A DNA stretch of 64,000 bases from Bradyrhizobium sp. Y36 (GTDB lineage Bacteria > Pseudomonadota > Alphaproteobacteria > Rhizobiales > Xanthobacteraceae), in NCBI RefSeq assembly GCF_002531575.1, contig NZ_NWTI01000005.1, positions 124,001 through 188,000 of the forward strand. The letters run 5' to 3'. Shown here piece after piece: positions 9,685 through 19,595 of this stretch; position 1 is the stretch's first letter; every line of letters starts with the position of its first letter. The notes under the pieces were generated by a model. That model was not told where the DNA came from. It ran no database searches and saw only the letters and a program-made list of their open reading frames with translations. Made by a program: the position numbers and the translations under genes.

Positions 9685-10215
9685 TTATTGATTAAGCGCC
9701 ACCTTCAGCCGCAGCGCGGTGCTCTGGCGGTGATGGGCGTGGGTGATGGCGATGGCGAGCGCGTCGGCCGCGTCGGCCGATGGCGGATCGGCCTTGGGCA
9801 GAAGGATCTTCAGCATCATCGCGATCTGGGCCTTCTCGGCGTGACCGGCGCCGACCACCGTCTTCTTCACCTGGTTCGGCGCGTATTCGGCGACCGAGAT
9901 GCCAAACATTGCGGGCGCCAGCATGGCGACGCCGCGGGCCTGGCCGAGCTTCAGCGTCGCAACGCCGTCCTTGTTGACGAAGGTCTGCTCGACCGCGGCT
10001 TCCATCGGCTGATGGTTCGAGAGCACGGAAGCGAGCCCTTCGTGGATCGCGAGCAGCCGGCTGGCCAACGGCAGGTCGTTCGGCGGTTCCACAGAGCCGC
10101 AGGCCACATAGATGAGACGGTTGCCCTCAGCCTCGATCACGCCCCAGCCGGTGCGGCGCAGGCCGGGGTCGATGCCGATGATGCGGACGGGGCCACGAAT
10201 CGGGAGCGCAGTCAT
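9685..10215 (-). CDS. ruvC: Holliday junction resolvase RuvC
   Basis: 176 residues, normal length. RNase H-like endonuclease that cuts Holliday junctions. The first catalytic Asp is in [14 protein letters not shown]; the second acidic residue is in the [11 protein letters not shown] segment, and the C-terminal D-A-A-D-A pair is in [18 protein letters not shown]. It heads the ruvC-orphan-ruvA-ruvB cluster and follows yebC on the same strand, a common alphaproteobacterial order. Confidence 0.98.
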   Translation of the reverse strand: MTALPIRGPVRIIGIDPGLRRTGWGVIEAEGNRLIYVACGSVEPPNDLPLASRLLAIHEGLASVLSNHQPMEAAVEQTFVNKDGVATLKLGQARGVAMLAPAMFGISVAEYAPNQVKKTVVGAGHAEKAQIAMMLKILLPKADPPSADAADALAIAITHAHHRQSTALRLKVALNQ

Positions 10216-10321
10216 GGGCCAGTGATAGCGGCTGGCCGCTGGAAGCGAAACAGAAACAGAACGGAAGTAACAGGGGAAGTGGGTCGGCGGGTGAGCGCCG
10301 CACTGCCCGCCACATACTCCG

Positions 10322-10428
10322 CCGTCATACCCCGCGAAAGCGGGGTATCCAGTACGCCTGGGCCTCTCCGCATGCCTCTGGCGTCTCTGGGATACTGGGT
10401 CGCCCGGTCAAGCCGGGCGACGACAGTG
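10322..10428. repeat. Palindromic repeat, family B copy 1
   Basis: The two ends read CGTCATACCCCGC/GCGGGGTATCCAGTA and GATACTGGGTCGCCCGG/CCGGGCGACGACAG. Family B has two small hairpins framing an inner inverted pair (CCAGTA / TACTGG). It lies between yebC and ruvC. Four more copies are at 23284, 34431, 43331 and 61160. Confidence 0.85.
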
Positions 10429-10446
10429 GAGACTGGGAGTGACGCC

Positions 10447-11193
10447 TCAGCCGCCCATCTTCGCGACCAGCGCGTCCGACACCTCGAAATTGGCGTAGAC
10501 GTGCTGGACGTCATCATGCTCGTTGAGCAAGTCCATCAGCTTGAGCAGCTTCTCGCCGGTCTCGTCGTCGACAGCGACCGTGTTCTGCGGCTTCCAGATC
10601 AGCGCGGCCTTGCGCGGCTCGCCGAACTTGGCTTCGAGCGCCTTGGCGACATCGCGATAACCTTCGGTCGAGGCGTAGATCTCGTGACCGCCTTCGCCGG
10701 ACACGACGTCGTCGGCGCCGGCCTCGATCGCGGCATCCAGCACGGAATCGTCATCAGCGACGCTGCGGTCGTATTCGATGATTCCGGTGCGGTCGAACAT
10801 GAAGGAGACCGAGCCGGTTTCGCCGAGATTGCCGCCCGATTTGGTGAAGAAGGAGCGGATGTCGGAGGCGGCGCGGTTGCGGTTGTCGGTCAGCGCCTCG
10901 ACGATCACGGCGACGCCGCCGGGGCCATAGCCCTCGTAGCGAATCTCGTCATAGTTCTCGCCGTCGCTGCCGAGCGCCTTCTTGATGGCGCGCTCGATAT
11001 TGTCCTTCGGCATGTTCTCCTGCCGCGCGGCGATCACGGCGGCGCGCAGGCGGGGGTTCATGTTGGGGTCGGGCGTCCCCAGCTTGGCCGCGACGGTGAT
11101 TTCCCGCGCCAGCTTGCCGAACAGCTTCGACTTCTGGGCATCCTGCCGCCCCTTGCGGTGCATGATGTTCTTGAATTGGGAATGTCCGGCCAT
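10447..11193 (-). CDS. yebC: YebC/PmpR (TACO1) family protein
   Basis: 248 residues. Full-length YebC family member with the conserved N-terminus [18 protein letters not shown] and the motif [15 protein letters not shown]. Family members have been described as DNA-binding regulators (PmpR) and, more recently, as ribosome-associated factors aiding translation of proline stretches. It is the promoter-proximal gene of the leftward yebC-ruvC-ruvA-ruvB run and diverges from the chemoreceptor genes. Confidence 0.95.
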   Translation of the reverse strand: MAGHSQFKNIMHRKGRQDAQKSKLFGKLAREITVAAKLGTPDPNMNPRLRAAVIAARQENMPKDNIERAIKKALGSDGENYDEIRYEGYGPGGVAVIVEALTDNRNRAASDIRSFFTKSGGNLGETGSVSFMFDRTGIIEYDRSVADDDSVLDAAIEAGADDVVSGEGGHEIYASTEGYRDVAKALEAKFGEPRKAALIWKPQNTVAVDDETGEKLLKLMDLLNEHDDVQHVYANFEVSDALVAKMGG

Positions 11194-11412
11194 GCGGGGT
11201 CTCTCGAGGAATCGTCAGCCAAAGGTAAGCGTGGGAAGCGCGGCCTTATAGGCCGCCAACCCGCCGGAATCAAAGGGCTCCGGCTGCCTCAAGGTAGCAC
11301 TGTAGAGGTCGGTGCCGTAATGGTCCGTGCCAGGAGGTCGGGCATTGTTAACCCTGATTTCATTCCGGGCTGCGAAAATAGCGTCCGACCGTTCCCCGAC
11401 AAGAGAGAGCTG

Positions 11413-13161
11413 ATGGCGTTCGGACTATTTCGGAAGCGCCTGCCGGATCAGGCTGCGCCTGCGGCCGCCCCGGCGGCTCCGCAGCCGGCGGCCCATTCCG
11501 AGCCCGCTCACGGGGCCGAAACCGATTCGGCTCGGGAAATCCTGGAGTTGCTGGAACTCGAGCTCGGCGCCATGATTCGCCAGCTCGAGCGCGCCGCCAA
11601 TTCGGTGGCCGGCGGCGCCGAGGCGACCGCCGCGACCCTTGCCGCCATCCGCGACCGCACCGATGCCCTGACCGGACGGACCAACGCGGCGCAATCGACC
11701 GCCTCGACCTTCGCCCATGCCGCCGACAAGTTCACCCAGTCCGCCCAAGGCATCGGGACCCAGGTTCGCGAGGCCGGCAAGCTCGCCGACGAGGCCAGCG
11801 CCGCGGCGCAGGAAGCCCGCGCCAATGTCGATCGCTTGCGCGAATCCTCCGCCGCCATCGGCAACGTCGTCAATCTGATCGCGCAGATCGCGCGACAGAC
11901 GACGCTGCTCGCGCTCAACTCGACCATCGAGGCCGCGCGTGCGGGCGCCGCAGGCAGGGGCTTTGCGGTCGTCGCCACCGAGGTCAAGGCCCTCGCGGTG
12001 CAGACCCAGAGCGCGACCGAAGAGATCACGAAGAAGATCGACGCGCTGCAGCGCGACGCCGCCGGCTCCGCCGATGCCGTGCACCGCATCTCGCAGGCGA
12101 TCGAGGCGATCCGCCCGGTGTTCGAGACCGTCAACGGCGCGGTCGCGGAACAGAACGCCACCACGAGCGAAGTCTCGGGCAACGCCGCCAGCGCCTCGGA
12201 ATTCATCGTCTCGGTCGGCGAGAGCGCCGCCGAGATCGATGCGGCGACCAAGGCCGCCGAGACCCATGGCGAGAGCGTTGCCAGTGCCGGCAAGGCCGTC
12301 ACCACCTTTGCGCGGAAGCTGAAATCGCGCTGCGCCGTGCTGCTCCGCCAGAGCGAGCACGACGACCGCCGCAAGACCGAACGGCTGCCGTGCCATCTCA
12401 AGTTCGAGAGCGCGCGCGGCGCGATGCCGGTCTACGAGATCTCGATGGACGGTGTGCTGATCGGCGGCGCGGACGCGGCCCGGCTCGCACCGCAAGCCAT
12501 GATCGAGGGCACGCTGGAAGACGTCGGCGCCTGTCGCCTGCGCGTGATCGAGCAATCCAAGGCCGGCGCCCGCGCGCAATTCGTCGCCCCCAATGCCGAG
12601 CTCCGCGAAAGGATCGAGGACAAGCTCTGGTCGATCCACGAAGAGAACACCGAGTTCGTCACCCGCGCCATGGAGGCGGGCAACGCGCTGACTGGGATCT
12701 TCGAGCAGGCGGTTGCCCGCGGCGAGGTCGGGATCAACGACCTCTTCGACACCGACTATGCCGAAATCACCGGAACCGATCCGCAGCAATACCGCACGAA
12801 ATATCTCGACTGGGCCGACCGCGCCCTGCCGCCGTTCCAGGAAGCCTTTCTGGCCAAGGACCAGCGCATGGCGTTCTGCGCCATGGTCGACCGCAACGGC
12901 TTCCTGCCGGTGCACAACAAGATCTATTCGCACCCGCAACGGCCGGGCGACGTCGCCTGGAACACGGCCAACAGCCGCAACAGGCGGATCTTCAACGATC
13001 CGGCGGGGCTCGCCGCCGCGCGCAACCTGCGATCGTACCTGGTCCAGAGCTATGCGCGCGACATGGGGAATGGAAATACGGTGATGATGCGCGAGATCGA
13101 CGTTCCGATCCGCGTGCAGGGCCGGCACTGGGGTGGATTCCGCACGGCATACAAGCTCTAG
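11413..13161 (+). CDS. Soluble methyl-accepting chemotaxis-type receptor with PilZ domain
   Basis: 582 residues with no transmembrane segment or signal peptide, so it should act in the cytoplasm. Order: Ala/Pro-rich N-terminus, long coiled coil, MCP signalling tip near residues 159-195 ([34 protein letters not shown]), a PilZ domain at about 317-400 (RRKTER at 319-324 supplies RxxxR; EISMDGVLIGG supplies the S-x-x-G motif with Glu instead of Asp/Asn), and a C-terminal sensor-like domain (about 440-582; NGFLPVHN, RDMGNGN, GRHWGGFR). The same C-terminal domain ends the next gene's product. I infer that it couples c-di-GMP to a chemosensory array. ATG 11413 begins MAFGLFRKRL; the frame is open far upstream but without coding character. 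Confidence 0.88.
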   Translation: MAFGLFRKRLPDQAAPAAAPAAPQPAAHSEPAHGAETDSAREILELLELELGAMIRQLERAANSVAGGAEATAATLAAIRDRTDALTGRTNAAQSTASTFAHAADKFTQSAQGIGTQVREAGKLADEASAAAQEARANVDRLRESSAAIGNVVNLIAQIARQTTLLALNSTIEAARAGAAGRGFAVVATEVKALAVQTQSATEEITKKIDALQRDAAGSADAVHRISQAIEAIRPVFETVNGAVAEQNATTSEVSGNAASASEFIVSVGESAAEIDAATKAAETHGESVASAGKAVTTFARKLKSRCAVLLRQSEHDDRRKTERLPCHLKFESARGAMPVYEISMDGVLIGGADAARLAPQAMIEGTLEDVGACRLRVIEQSKAGARAQFVAPNAELRERIEDKLWSIHEENTEFVTRAMEAGNALTGIFEQAVARGEVGINDLFDTDYAEITGTDPQQYRTKYLDWADRALPPFQEAFLAKDQRMAFCAMVDRNGFLPVHNKIYSHPQRPGDVAWNTANSRNRRIFNDPAGLAAARNLRSYLVQSYARDMGNGNTVMMREIDVPIRVQGRHWGGFRTAYKL

Positions 13162-13348
13162 AGCAGGTCTCAAAAAGGGTGCCGCATACTTCAAGTGGCC
13201 CCCGCTCGAAATAGAGAAATAGGGCGCAAATTTCGCCTGAGTGCACGCTCAGGCAAGACGCCGGCCGCGAATCATCCTTTTAAGCTGAATTGGAATGGGA
13301 ATGCCGCCGTGAGCCGGGTTGCGGCTCTGTCTGGAGGACTCATCGAAC

Positions 13349-14773
13349 ATGTCCGTCGTACAACTTGCAGTCATGGACACCGGCTCCAATCGCACGCTGG
13401 CCGAGCGGCTGATTGACCAGCTTGCCGACCGCATCGGCGGGCTTGGTGTGGAACTCGCCGATATCGCCGGCAACGTTCAGGAAGTCGCAAGCCGCGTCGC
13501 AAACCAGTCGGAACGGTTCCACCATCTGCAGAAGACGGCCGAGACGATGGTCTCGGCCAACCACGACATCGCCAACGCCTCGCAGGCCGTGCAGACCACG
13601 ACGTCGGCCGCGGTCGGCGAGATCGCGCAGTCGCGCAGCGCCGTCGACACCGCGGTCAGCCACATCTCCGAGCTCGTCGCAGCGGTGGAGCGGATCGAGG
13701 CGCGTCTCAGCGCGGTCGGCTCGGCGCTGGCGCAGGTGGCGAAGGTCTCGGGTTCGATCGAGGCGATCGCCAAGCAGACCAATCTGCTGGCGCTCAACGC
13801 CACCATCGAAGCCGCCCGCGCCGGCAATGCCGGCCGCGGCTTTGCGGTGGTGGCAAGCGAAGTGAAGAACCTCGCGGAAGCCACGCGCCAGGCCACGCAC
13901 CAGATCTCCGACACCGTGCGCGACCTCGACGGCCAGATCGAAGGCCTGATCGGCGAGAGCAGCGACGCCTCGCAGCGCGCCAAGACCGCCGGCGAAGGCG
14001 CCCAGCAGATCTCCGGCATCATCTCGCGCGTCCAGCAGGGCTTCGCCTCCGTGGAAGCGGAGATCGACAGCGTGACGCGCGCGGCAACCTCCAATCTCGG
14101 ACACTGCGACACCGTCATCAGCGAGCTCAACGAGCTCGCCAGGGGCGTCGATCTGTCCTCGCGCGACCTCAAGAACGCCGACGAGCGGGTGGCGAAGCTG
14201 CTCGACACATCCGAGGGCCTGATCGCGCTGATCGCCGACAGCGGCGTCGACACGACGGACACGCCGCTGATCCGGATCGTGGTCGACACCGCGAAGCGGA
14301 TCTCAACCGAATTCGAAGCCGCGCTCGATCGCGGCGACATCACACTCGACCAGCTCCTCGACGAGACCTATCGCGAAATTCCCGGCACCGACCCGAAGCA
14401 ATATCTCACCAATTACGTCGAGTTTACCGACCGCGTGCTGCCGGCGATCCAGGACCCGATCCAGAAATCGGATCCGCGCATCGTCTACTGTGTGGCCTGG
14501 GCGCGCAGCGGCTACCTGCCGACCCACAACCCGAACTACCGCCTGCCGCAGGGCAAGGACCCGGTCTGGAACAACGCCAATTGCCGCAACCGCCGCCTGT
14601 TCAATGACCGCACGGTGAAGAAGGTCGCCGCCAACACCAAGCCGTTCCTGCTCCAGACCTACCGCCGCGACATGGGCGGCGGGCAGTTCGTGCTGATGAA
14701 GGATGTGTCCTCGCCGATCATGATCCGCGGCAAGCACTGGGGCGCCTTCCGGATGGGATTCCGGCAGGGCTGA
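13349..14773 (+). CDS. Soluble methyl-accepting chemotaxis-type receptor (no PilZ)
   Basis: 474 residues, cytoplasmic. Coiled-coil MCP signalling domain with the conserved hairpin tip ([38 protein letters not shown]) around residues 145-190. A C-terminal domain of about 150 residues ([30 protein letters not shown]) is homologous to the end of the preceding receptor and resembles Cache/PAS-type sensor folds. ATG 13349 has GGAGG 9-10 bases upstream. It follows its paralogue by 187 bp on the same strand, so the two look like a tandem duplication in which one copy gained or the other lost the PilZ domain. The ligand is unknown. Confidence 0.9.
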   Translation: MSVVQLAVMDTGSNRTLAERLIDQLADRIGGLGVELADIAGNVQEVASRVANQSERFHHLQKTAETMVSANHDIANASQAVQTTTSAAVGEIAQSRSAVDTAVSHISELVAAVERIEARLSAVGSALAQVAKVSGSIEAIAKQTNLLALNATIEAARAGNAGRGFAVVASEVKNLAEATRQATHQISDTVRDLDGQIEGLIGESSDASQRAKTAGEGAQQISGIISRVQQGFASVEAEIDSVTRAATSNLGHCDTVISELNELARGVDLSSRDLKNADERVAKLLDTSEGLIALIADSGVDTTDTPLIRIVVDTAKRISTEFEAALDRGDITLDQLLDETYREIPGTDPKQYLTNYVEFTDRVLPAIQDPIQKSDPRIVYCVAWARSGYLPTHNPNYRLPQGKDPVWNNANCRNRRLFNDRTVKKVAANTKPFLLQTYRRDMGGGQFVLMKDVSSPIMIRGKHWGAFRMGFRQG

Positions 14774-14927
14774 CGGCCGCTCAATCAAGAATCTGAAAAA
14801 CAACCCCATGCACAGTAGCCGGGGCATGCGAAATCAATGGCTTACGCCGACAGGCTGCGGCCCGTTTTGACCCGTCGGGCAAAACAGACGCATAATGCTA
14901 TTATTCCGAAATTATCGTCATCCTCCT

Positions 14928-15085
14928 TCCTTCTCCCCTTGCGGGAGAAGGTGGCGCGAAGCGCCGGCTGAGGGGTCTGCCTACCGCGGGCAGAGCTGCG
15001 TGAGAATGAGAGAGGATCATGCGCGGAGACAGACCCCTCACCCGAGTGAGTCTGCATCGACTGGCGTCGCCGCCCTCTCCCACAA
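14928..15085. repeat. Intergenic repeat, family F copy 1
   Basis: It begins with a hairpin (CCTTCTCCC-cttgc-GGGAGAAGG, followed by TGGCGCGAAGCGCCGG). Further inverted segments follow (GAGGGGTCTG with CAGACCCCTC), and it ends in CCCTCTCCCACAAG. The first hairpin recurs alone at 19431-19480. Confidence 0.75.
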
Positions 15086-15133
15086 GTCGGCGTCGCGGAT
15101 GATCCGTCGAACCACCGCCGACTGACTTTTACA

Positions 15134-15179
15134 ATCGCACGACTTTCGTCATCGCACGACTTTGCGCGTTCGCACGAAC
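15134..15179. promoter_or_regulatory. Direct repeats upstream of the oxidoreductase operon
   Basis: ATCGCACGACTTT occurs at 15134-15146 and again at 15151-15163, a 17-bp period. It is followed by the near-palindrome GTTCGCACGAAC (15168-15179), giving three GCACGA hexamers at about 17-18 bp spacing. The phasing suggests binding of a regulator or IHF-type protein. The site is about 250 bp from the first gene, so the role is uncertain. Confidence 0.3.
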
Positions 15180-15424
15180 ATCTGCGGCGATCGACGGCGC
15201 GTGCGACGAAAATGCGCCAAAACATGACGATTATCATTCCAATTCGCCCAAAACGCTTGCAGCGACCGCTGCACAAATTCGTGAACGTCATGGCCTGACG
15301 CTTACGCCGCGCAAATATGCATCGCCAGAAATCTCGACGCTTCATCATTTCGCGTCGCTATGATTAGGGTCGCGCGAAATATCGACCTGATCGCCGCAAG
15401 CGATCGTCGAGCAAGGGGATGCAT

Positions 15425-15889
15425 ATGGCAATTGTTCTCACCATCAACGGCGAAACGAAATCGTTCGACGCGCCACCTGACATGCCGCTGCTGTGGGCGC
15501 TGCGCGACATCCTCGGCATGACCGGCACCAAGTTCGGCTGCGGCATCGCGCAATGCGGCGCCTGCACGGTGCATGTCGACGGCAAGGCGGTGCGCTCCTG
15601 CGTGTTGCCGGTCAGCGCCGTCGCGAACCGCACTGTCACCACCATCGAACATGTCGGCAGCACGCCCGCGGGCGCCAAGGTGCAGAAGGCCTGGCTCGAG
15701 GCCGAGGTGATCCAGTGCGGCTATTGCCAGTCCGGCCAGATCATGGCGGCCGCCGCGCTGCTGGCGGCAACGCCCAATCCTGACGACTCCGACATCGACG
15801 CCGCGATGGCCGGCAACATCTGCCGCTGCGGCACCTATGTGCGAATCCGCGAGGCCATCAAGCAGGCCGCCAACGGCCGGCAGTCGTGA
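15425..15889 (+). CDS. (2Fe-2S) subunit of a molybdenum hydroxylase (IorA / aldehyde oxidase type)
   Basis: 154 residues. Small electron-transfer subunit with two 2Fe-2S centres: the plant-type set [23 protein letters not shown] near residues 37-59 and the C-terminal set CGYCQSGQ and NICRCGTY. It passes electrons from the molybdopterin subunit encoded next to an acceptor, here probably the cytochrome c of the same operon. ATG 15425 is preceded by AGGGG at 6 bases; an ATG two codons earlier directly abuts that site and is less likely. Isoquinoline 1-oxidoreductase and periplasmic aldehyde dehydrogenases share this architecture; the substrate is open. Confidence 0.93.
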   Translation: MAIVLTINGETKSFDAPPDMPLLWALRDILGMTGTKFGCGIAQCGACTVHVDGKAVRSCVLPVSAVANRTVTTIEHVGSTPAGAKVQKAWLEAEVIQCGYCQSGQIMAAAALLAATPNPDDSDIDAAMAGNICRCGTYVRIREAIKQAANGRQS

Positions 15890-15897
15890 GGTCCGCC

Positions 15898-18066
15898 ATG
15901 AATGCACCCGACAACCTCTCCCGCCGCGCGCTTTTGACCGGCGGCCTTGCCACCGGTTTCCTGCTCGCCTTCCATCTGCCGCTGCGCGCCGCCGTCAACG
16001 AGCCGGTGCAGCCGGAGGACAAGACCGACGGCAAGTTCGCGCCGAACGCCTTCATCCGTATCGACCCGGAGGGGGTGACCACGCTGGTGATGCCGCAGGT
16101 CGAGATGGGACAGGGCATCTACACCGCGGTCTCGATGATCCTGGCGGAAGAACTCGACGCGGACTGGTCGAAGGTGCAACTGCTGCACGCACCGGCCAAC
16201 GAGAAACTCTACGGCAATCCGATCTTCGTCATTCAGGCCACCGGAGGCTCCACATCGGTCCGGGCCTTCTGGAAGCCGCTGCGCGACGCCGGCGCCAGCG
16301 CGCGCGCCATGCTGGTGCAGGCCGCGGCCGCGCAATGGAACGTCGATCCCGCCAGTTGCACGACATCGAAAGGTGTCGTGACGCACAAGGCGAGCGGCCG
16401 GACGCTCGCCTATGGCGCGCTTGCGGCTGCCGCGAGCGGCCAGACGCCGCCCAACAACGTCCCGCTCAAGGACCCCAAGGATTTCGTCTATATCGGCCAG
16501 CCGTTCAAGCGGCTCGACACCCCCGACAAGGTCAACGGCAAGGCCGTCTACGGCATCGACGCCATCGTGCCGAACATGACGTTCGCGACGCTGGCGCAGT
16601 GCCCGGTGTTCGGCGGCAAGGTCGGCAAGGTCGACGACCGCGCCGCGAAGAAGATCCCGGGCGTGCGGCAGATCGTCGTGCTCGACGATCTCGTCGCCGT
16701 CGTCGGAGACCACATGTGGGCCGCGAAGAAAGGCCTCGACGCGCTCGACATCGAATGGAACGAGGGCCCGAACGCGAAGATCAATTCGAAAGCGATCTGG
16801 GACGATCTGCGCGCCGCCAGCGCCAGGGACGGCGTGGTCGCCAAATCCACCGGCGACGTCGCCAAGGGCCTCGCGACCGGTGAAAAATTCGAGGCGTCGT
16901 TCGAATTGCCGTTTCTCGCCCACGCGACGATGGAGCCGTTGAACGCCACGGTGCATTGCAAGCCTGATTCCTGCGAGATCTGGACCGGCACGCAGATCAT
17001 GGCGCGCGTGCAGTCGGAGGCGGCCAAGGCCGCCGGGCTCCCGGTCGAGAAGGTGACGGTCAACCAGCACCTGCTCGGCGGCGGCTTCGGCCGAAAGCTC
17101 GAGCCTGACATGGTGGTCGCGGCCGTTCGTATCGCCAAACAGGTCGACGGGCCGGTCAAGGTGGTGTGGACCCGCGAGGAGGACATTCAGCACGACGTCT
17201 ATCGGCCGGTCTATCGCGACACGATCGCGGCGACCCTGTCGGGCGGCAAGATCGTCGGCTGGAAATACAAGATCGCCGGCGCTGCGATCATCGCACGCTG
17301 GCTGCCGCCGGCGTTCCAGAAGGGCATCGACATCGACGCGATCGACAGCGCCACCGACGTTCCCTACGAGATCCCGAATGTCCACGTGGAATATGTGCGG
17401 GCCGAACCACCGGCAATCCCGACCGGGTTCTGGCGCGGGGTCGGCCCGAACAACAACGTGTTTGCCGTCGAGTGCTTCATCGACGAACTGGCGCGCAAGG
17501 CAGGCAAGGACCCGGTCGAGTTTCGCCGCGGCATGCTGGCCAATTCGCCGCGCTTCCTCTCCGTCCTCAACCTCGCGGCCGAGAAGTCCAATTGGGGGCA
17601 GCCTCTGCCGGCCCGCGTCGGGCGTGGCGTGTGCCTGCAGCCGTCGTTCGGAAGTTTCATCGCAACGGTCGTGGAAGCGGAGGTCGACGAGCAGGGTGAG
17701 ATCAATCTGCGCCGCGCGACCTCGGTGGTGGATACCGGCATTGCCGTCAATCCCGATACGATCATCGCCCAGGTCGAGGGCGGCCTGGTCTTCGGCCTGA
17801 CCGCCGCGCTCTACGGCGAGATCACCATCGAGAAGGGCCGCGTCCAGCAATCCAACTTCAACGACTACCGGATGCTGCGGATCAACCAGATGCCCAAGAT
17901 CGAGGTTCACGTCGTGAGGAGCGGCGAGGCGCCCGGCGGAATCGGCGAGACCGGCACGACGGCGGGACCGCCTGCCCTGCGCAACGCGATCTACGCCGCA
18001 ACCGGCGTGGCGCTGCGGCGCCTGCCCATCGATCGGAAACTGCTGGCTGCGGGGAAGAAGGCATGA
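15898..18066 (+). CDS. Molybdopterin-binding xanthine dehydrogenase family subunit (IorB type), Tat-exported
   Basis: 722 residues. The N-terminus NLSRRALLTGGLATGFLLAF is a twin-arginine signal, so the heterodimer should be periplasmic. Molybdenum-cofactor contacts include QVEMGQGIYTAVSM near residue 70 and LLGGGFGRK in the middle. The catalytic Glu lies in GIGETGTTAGPPALRNAI near the C-terminus, as in the xanthine oxidase superfamily. Two related cofactor domains in one chain is the IorB/AldH arrangement. It starts 8 bp after the Fe-S subunit stop and overlaps the cytochrome start by 4 bp. Oxidation of an aldehyde or N-heterocycle is inferred from the family. Confidence 0.93.
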   Translation: MNAPDNLSRRALLTGGLATGFLLAFHLPLRAAVNEPVQPEDKTDGKFAPNAFIRIDPEGVTTLVMPQVEMGQGIYTAVSMILAEELDADWSKVQLLHAPANEKLYGNPIFVIQATGGSTSVRAFWKPLRDAGASARAMLVQAAAAQWNVDPASCTTSKGVVTHKASGRTLAYGALAAAASGQTPPNNVPLKDPKDFVYIGQPFKRLDTPDKVNGKAVYGIDAIVPNMTFATLAQCPVFGGKVGKVDDRAAKKIPGVRQIVVLDDLVAVVGDHMWAAKKGLDALDIEWNEGPNAKINSKAIWDDLRAASARDGVVAKSTGDVAKGLATGEKFEASFELPFLAHATMEPLNATVHCKPDSCEIWTGTQIMARVQSEAAKAAGLPVEKVTVNQHLLGGGFGRKLEPDMVVAAVRIAKQVDGPVKVVWTREEDIQHDVYRPVYRDTIAATLSGGKIVGWKYKIAGAAIIARWLPPAFQKGIDIDAIDSATDVPYEIPNVHVEYVRAEPPAIPTGFWRGVGPNNNVFAVECFIDELARKAGKDPVEFRRGMLANSPRFLSVLNLAAEKSNWGQPLPARVGRGVCLQPSFGSFIATVVEAEVDEQGEINLRRATSVVDTGIAVNPDTIIAQVEGGLVFGLTAALYGEITIEKGRVQQSNFNDYRMLRINQMPKIEVHVVRSGEAPGGIGETGTTAGPPALRNAIYAATGVALRRLPIDRKLLAAGKKA

Positions 18067-19406
18067 GCGGCAAGATGCGTATCCTCACGAGCGTCGTTGT
18101 CATCGGCGTCGTCGCGGCAGGGCTCGGCGCCTGGATCATCCGCGGACCCGGCCCGCTCGACTTCGCCGGCGGCACGAAAGTGGCGCTGGCGGACTATCGG
18201 GCCGGCAAGCCGACCGGCGTGCCGGCGAAATTGGAGAAAGCGAGCCTCGTCGAGCGCGGCGAATATCTCGCCAAGGCCGCCGACTGCATGGTCTGCCATA
18301 CCCAGCCGGGCGAGAAGGACTATTCCGGCGGGCTCGCCTTCAAGCTGCCGTTCGGCACGCTCTATTCCACCAACATCACGGCGGACAAGGACACCGGCAT
18401 CGGCAATTACAGCGACCAGGATTTCCTGAACGCGGTCCAGCACGGCAAGCGTCGTGACGGCGCGCGGCTCTATCCGGCCATGCCATACACCTCCTACACG
18501 TTCATGACCGACGAGGACGTGCTGGCGGTGAAGGCGTATCTGTTCAGCCTGCCGGCGGTGCGCGCGAAAGCGCCCGACAACACGCTGTCGTTCCCGTTCA
18601 ACCAGCGCTGGGCGATGATCGTCTGGTCGGCCGTGTTCAATCCGGACACGCGCTTTGCGCCCGATACCTCGAAGAGCCCGGAGTGGAACAGAGGCGCGTA
18701 TCTTGCCGAAGCGCTGGCGCATTGCGGCGAGTGCCACACCCCGCGCAATCTCGGCTTCGCGCTGGACAACCGCAGGAAGTTCGCCGGCGCGATCACGGCC
18801 GGATGGCGCGCGTTCAACATCTCGTCCGACAAGGCGACGGGTCTCGGCAGCTGGAGCGACCAGAATCTGATCTCGTATCTGTCGCTCGGGCACGCACCCG
18901 GCCACGGCTCGGCGTCGGGCCCGATGGGTGAAGCGGTCGACCACAGCTTCAGCCAGTTCGCGCCTGAGGACATCCGCTCGATCGTTGCTTATCTGCGCAG
19001 CGTGCCGCCGGTGCCCTCGCCCGACCTCCCCGCCACCACGGCGCCCATCGCGCCTGCCTCGCACAAGGAGGGCGTCACGGCGGACGCGCGCGGCAAGATG
19101 CTGTTCGCGGGTGCCTGCGCCAGCTGCCACGGCTGGAGCGGCGAGAGCCCGGTCTCGCCGATGGCGACGCTGACCGGCACCTGGGCCGTCAACGACCCCG
19201 CCGCGACCAACGTCGCACAGATCGTGATCTCGGGCACGAAACGCCACACGCCGGATGGCGCGCTGTCGATGCCGGCGTTCGGCAATGCGTACACCGACGA
19301 CGAGATCGCGGCGGTGGCGAACTACGTCACGGCGCGGTTCGGGACGAAGGGCTCGAAGCTGACGGCGAAGGACGTGGCGGAGCTGAGGAAGCAGACGGCG
19401 GAATAG
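18063..19406 (+). CDS. Membrane-anchored triheme cytochrome c
   Basis: 447 residues. One N-terminal transmembrane anchor (ILTSVVVIGVVAAGLGAWII), then three cytochrome c domains with haem sites CMVCH (75-79), CGECH (221-225) and CASCH (352-356). This matches the triheme subunit of membrane alcohol/aldehyde dehydrogenases, which hands electrons to ubiquinone or a terminal oxidase. It is translationally coupled (ATGA) to the molybdenum subunit, so the three genes probably form one periplasmic oxidase complex. Confidence 0.93.
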   Translation: MSGKMRILTSVVVIGVVAAGLGAWIIRGPGPLDFAGGTKVALADYRAGKPTGVPAKLEKASLVERGEYLAKAADCMVCHTQPGEKDYSGGLAFKLPFGTLYSTNITADKDTGIGNYSDQDFLNAVQHGKRRDGARLYPAMPYTSYTFMTDEDVLAVKAYLFSLPAVRAKAPDNTLSFPFNQRWAMIVWSAVFNPDTRFAPDTSKSPEWNRGAYLAEALAHCGECHTPRNLGFALDNRRKFAGAITAGWRAFNISSDKATGLGSWSDQNLISYLSLGHAPGHGSASGPMGEAVDHSFSQFAPEDIRSIVAYLRSVPPVPSPDLPATTAPIAPASHKEGVTADARGKMLFAGACASCHGWSGESPVSPMATLTGTWAVNDPAATNVAQIVISGTKRHTPDGALSMPAFGNAYTDDEIAAVANYVTARFGTKGSKLTAKDVAELRKQTAE

Positions 19407-19430
19407 GTCTCCGCCGCGTCTGACGCTGCA

Positions 19431-19480
19431 CCTTCTCCCCCTGCGGGAGAAGGTGGTGCGAAGCGGAGCGGGCGGTCACC
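19431..19480. repeat. Intergenic repeat, family F partial copy
   Basis: CCTTCTCCCCCTGCGGGAGAAGG followed by TGGTGCGAAGCGGAGCG matches the first hairpin of F1. The second half is missing. It lies 25 bp after the cytochrome gene and could act as a transcript end. Confidence 0.7.
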
Positions 19481-19595
19481 CCCGCCGCCTGCCCCGAGCA
19501 TCGAAGGCGCCGCCACTGGTGCGACGGCCGTTGTTGCCATAAAAAGTCCGCAGCACATTCGGGGCTTGGACCCGAATACAATCGACTGGCTTTCG

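Larger units (their letters stand above)
14774..15424. other. 650-bp non-coding region upstream of the molybdenum oxidoreductase operon
   Basis: It contains repeat F1 (14928-15085) and a cluster of short direct repeats (15134-15179). I see no convincing gene: the open frames here lack ribosome-binding sites and recognisable products. The 230 bp nearest to 15425 are richer in A/T than the genes and probably carry the operon promoter, but no clear -35/-10 pair stands out. Confidence 0.5.

Noticed and set aside
9688..13161. Very long plus-strand frame reading from ruvC antisense into the chemoreceptor
   Set aside because: Only the part from ATG 11413 has family similarity; the upstream part is antisense to ruvC and yebC.
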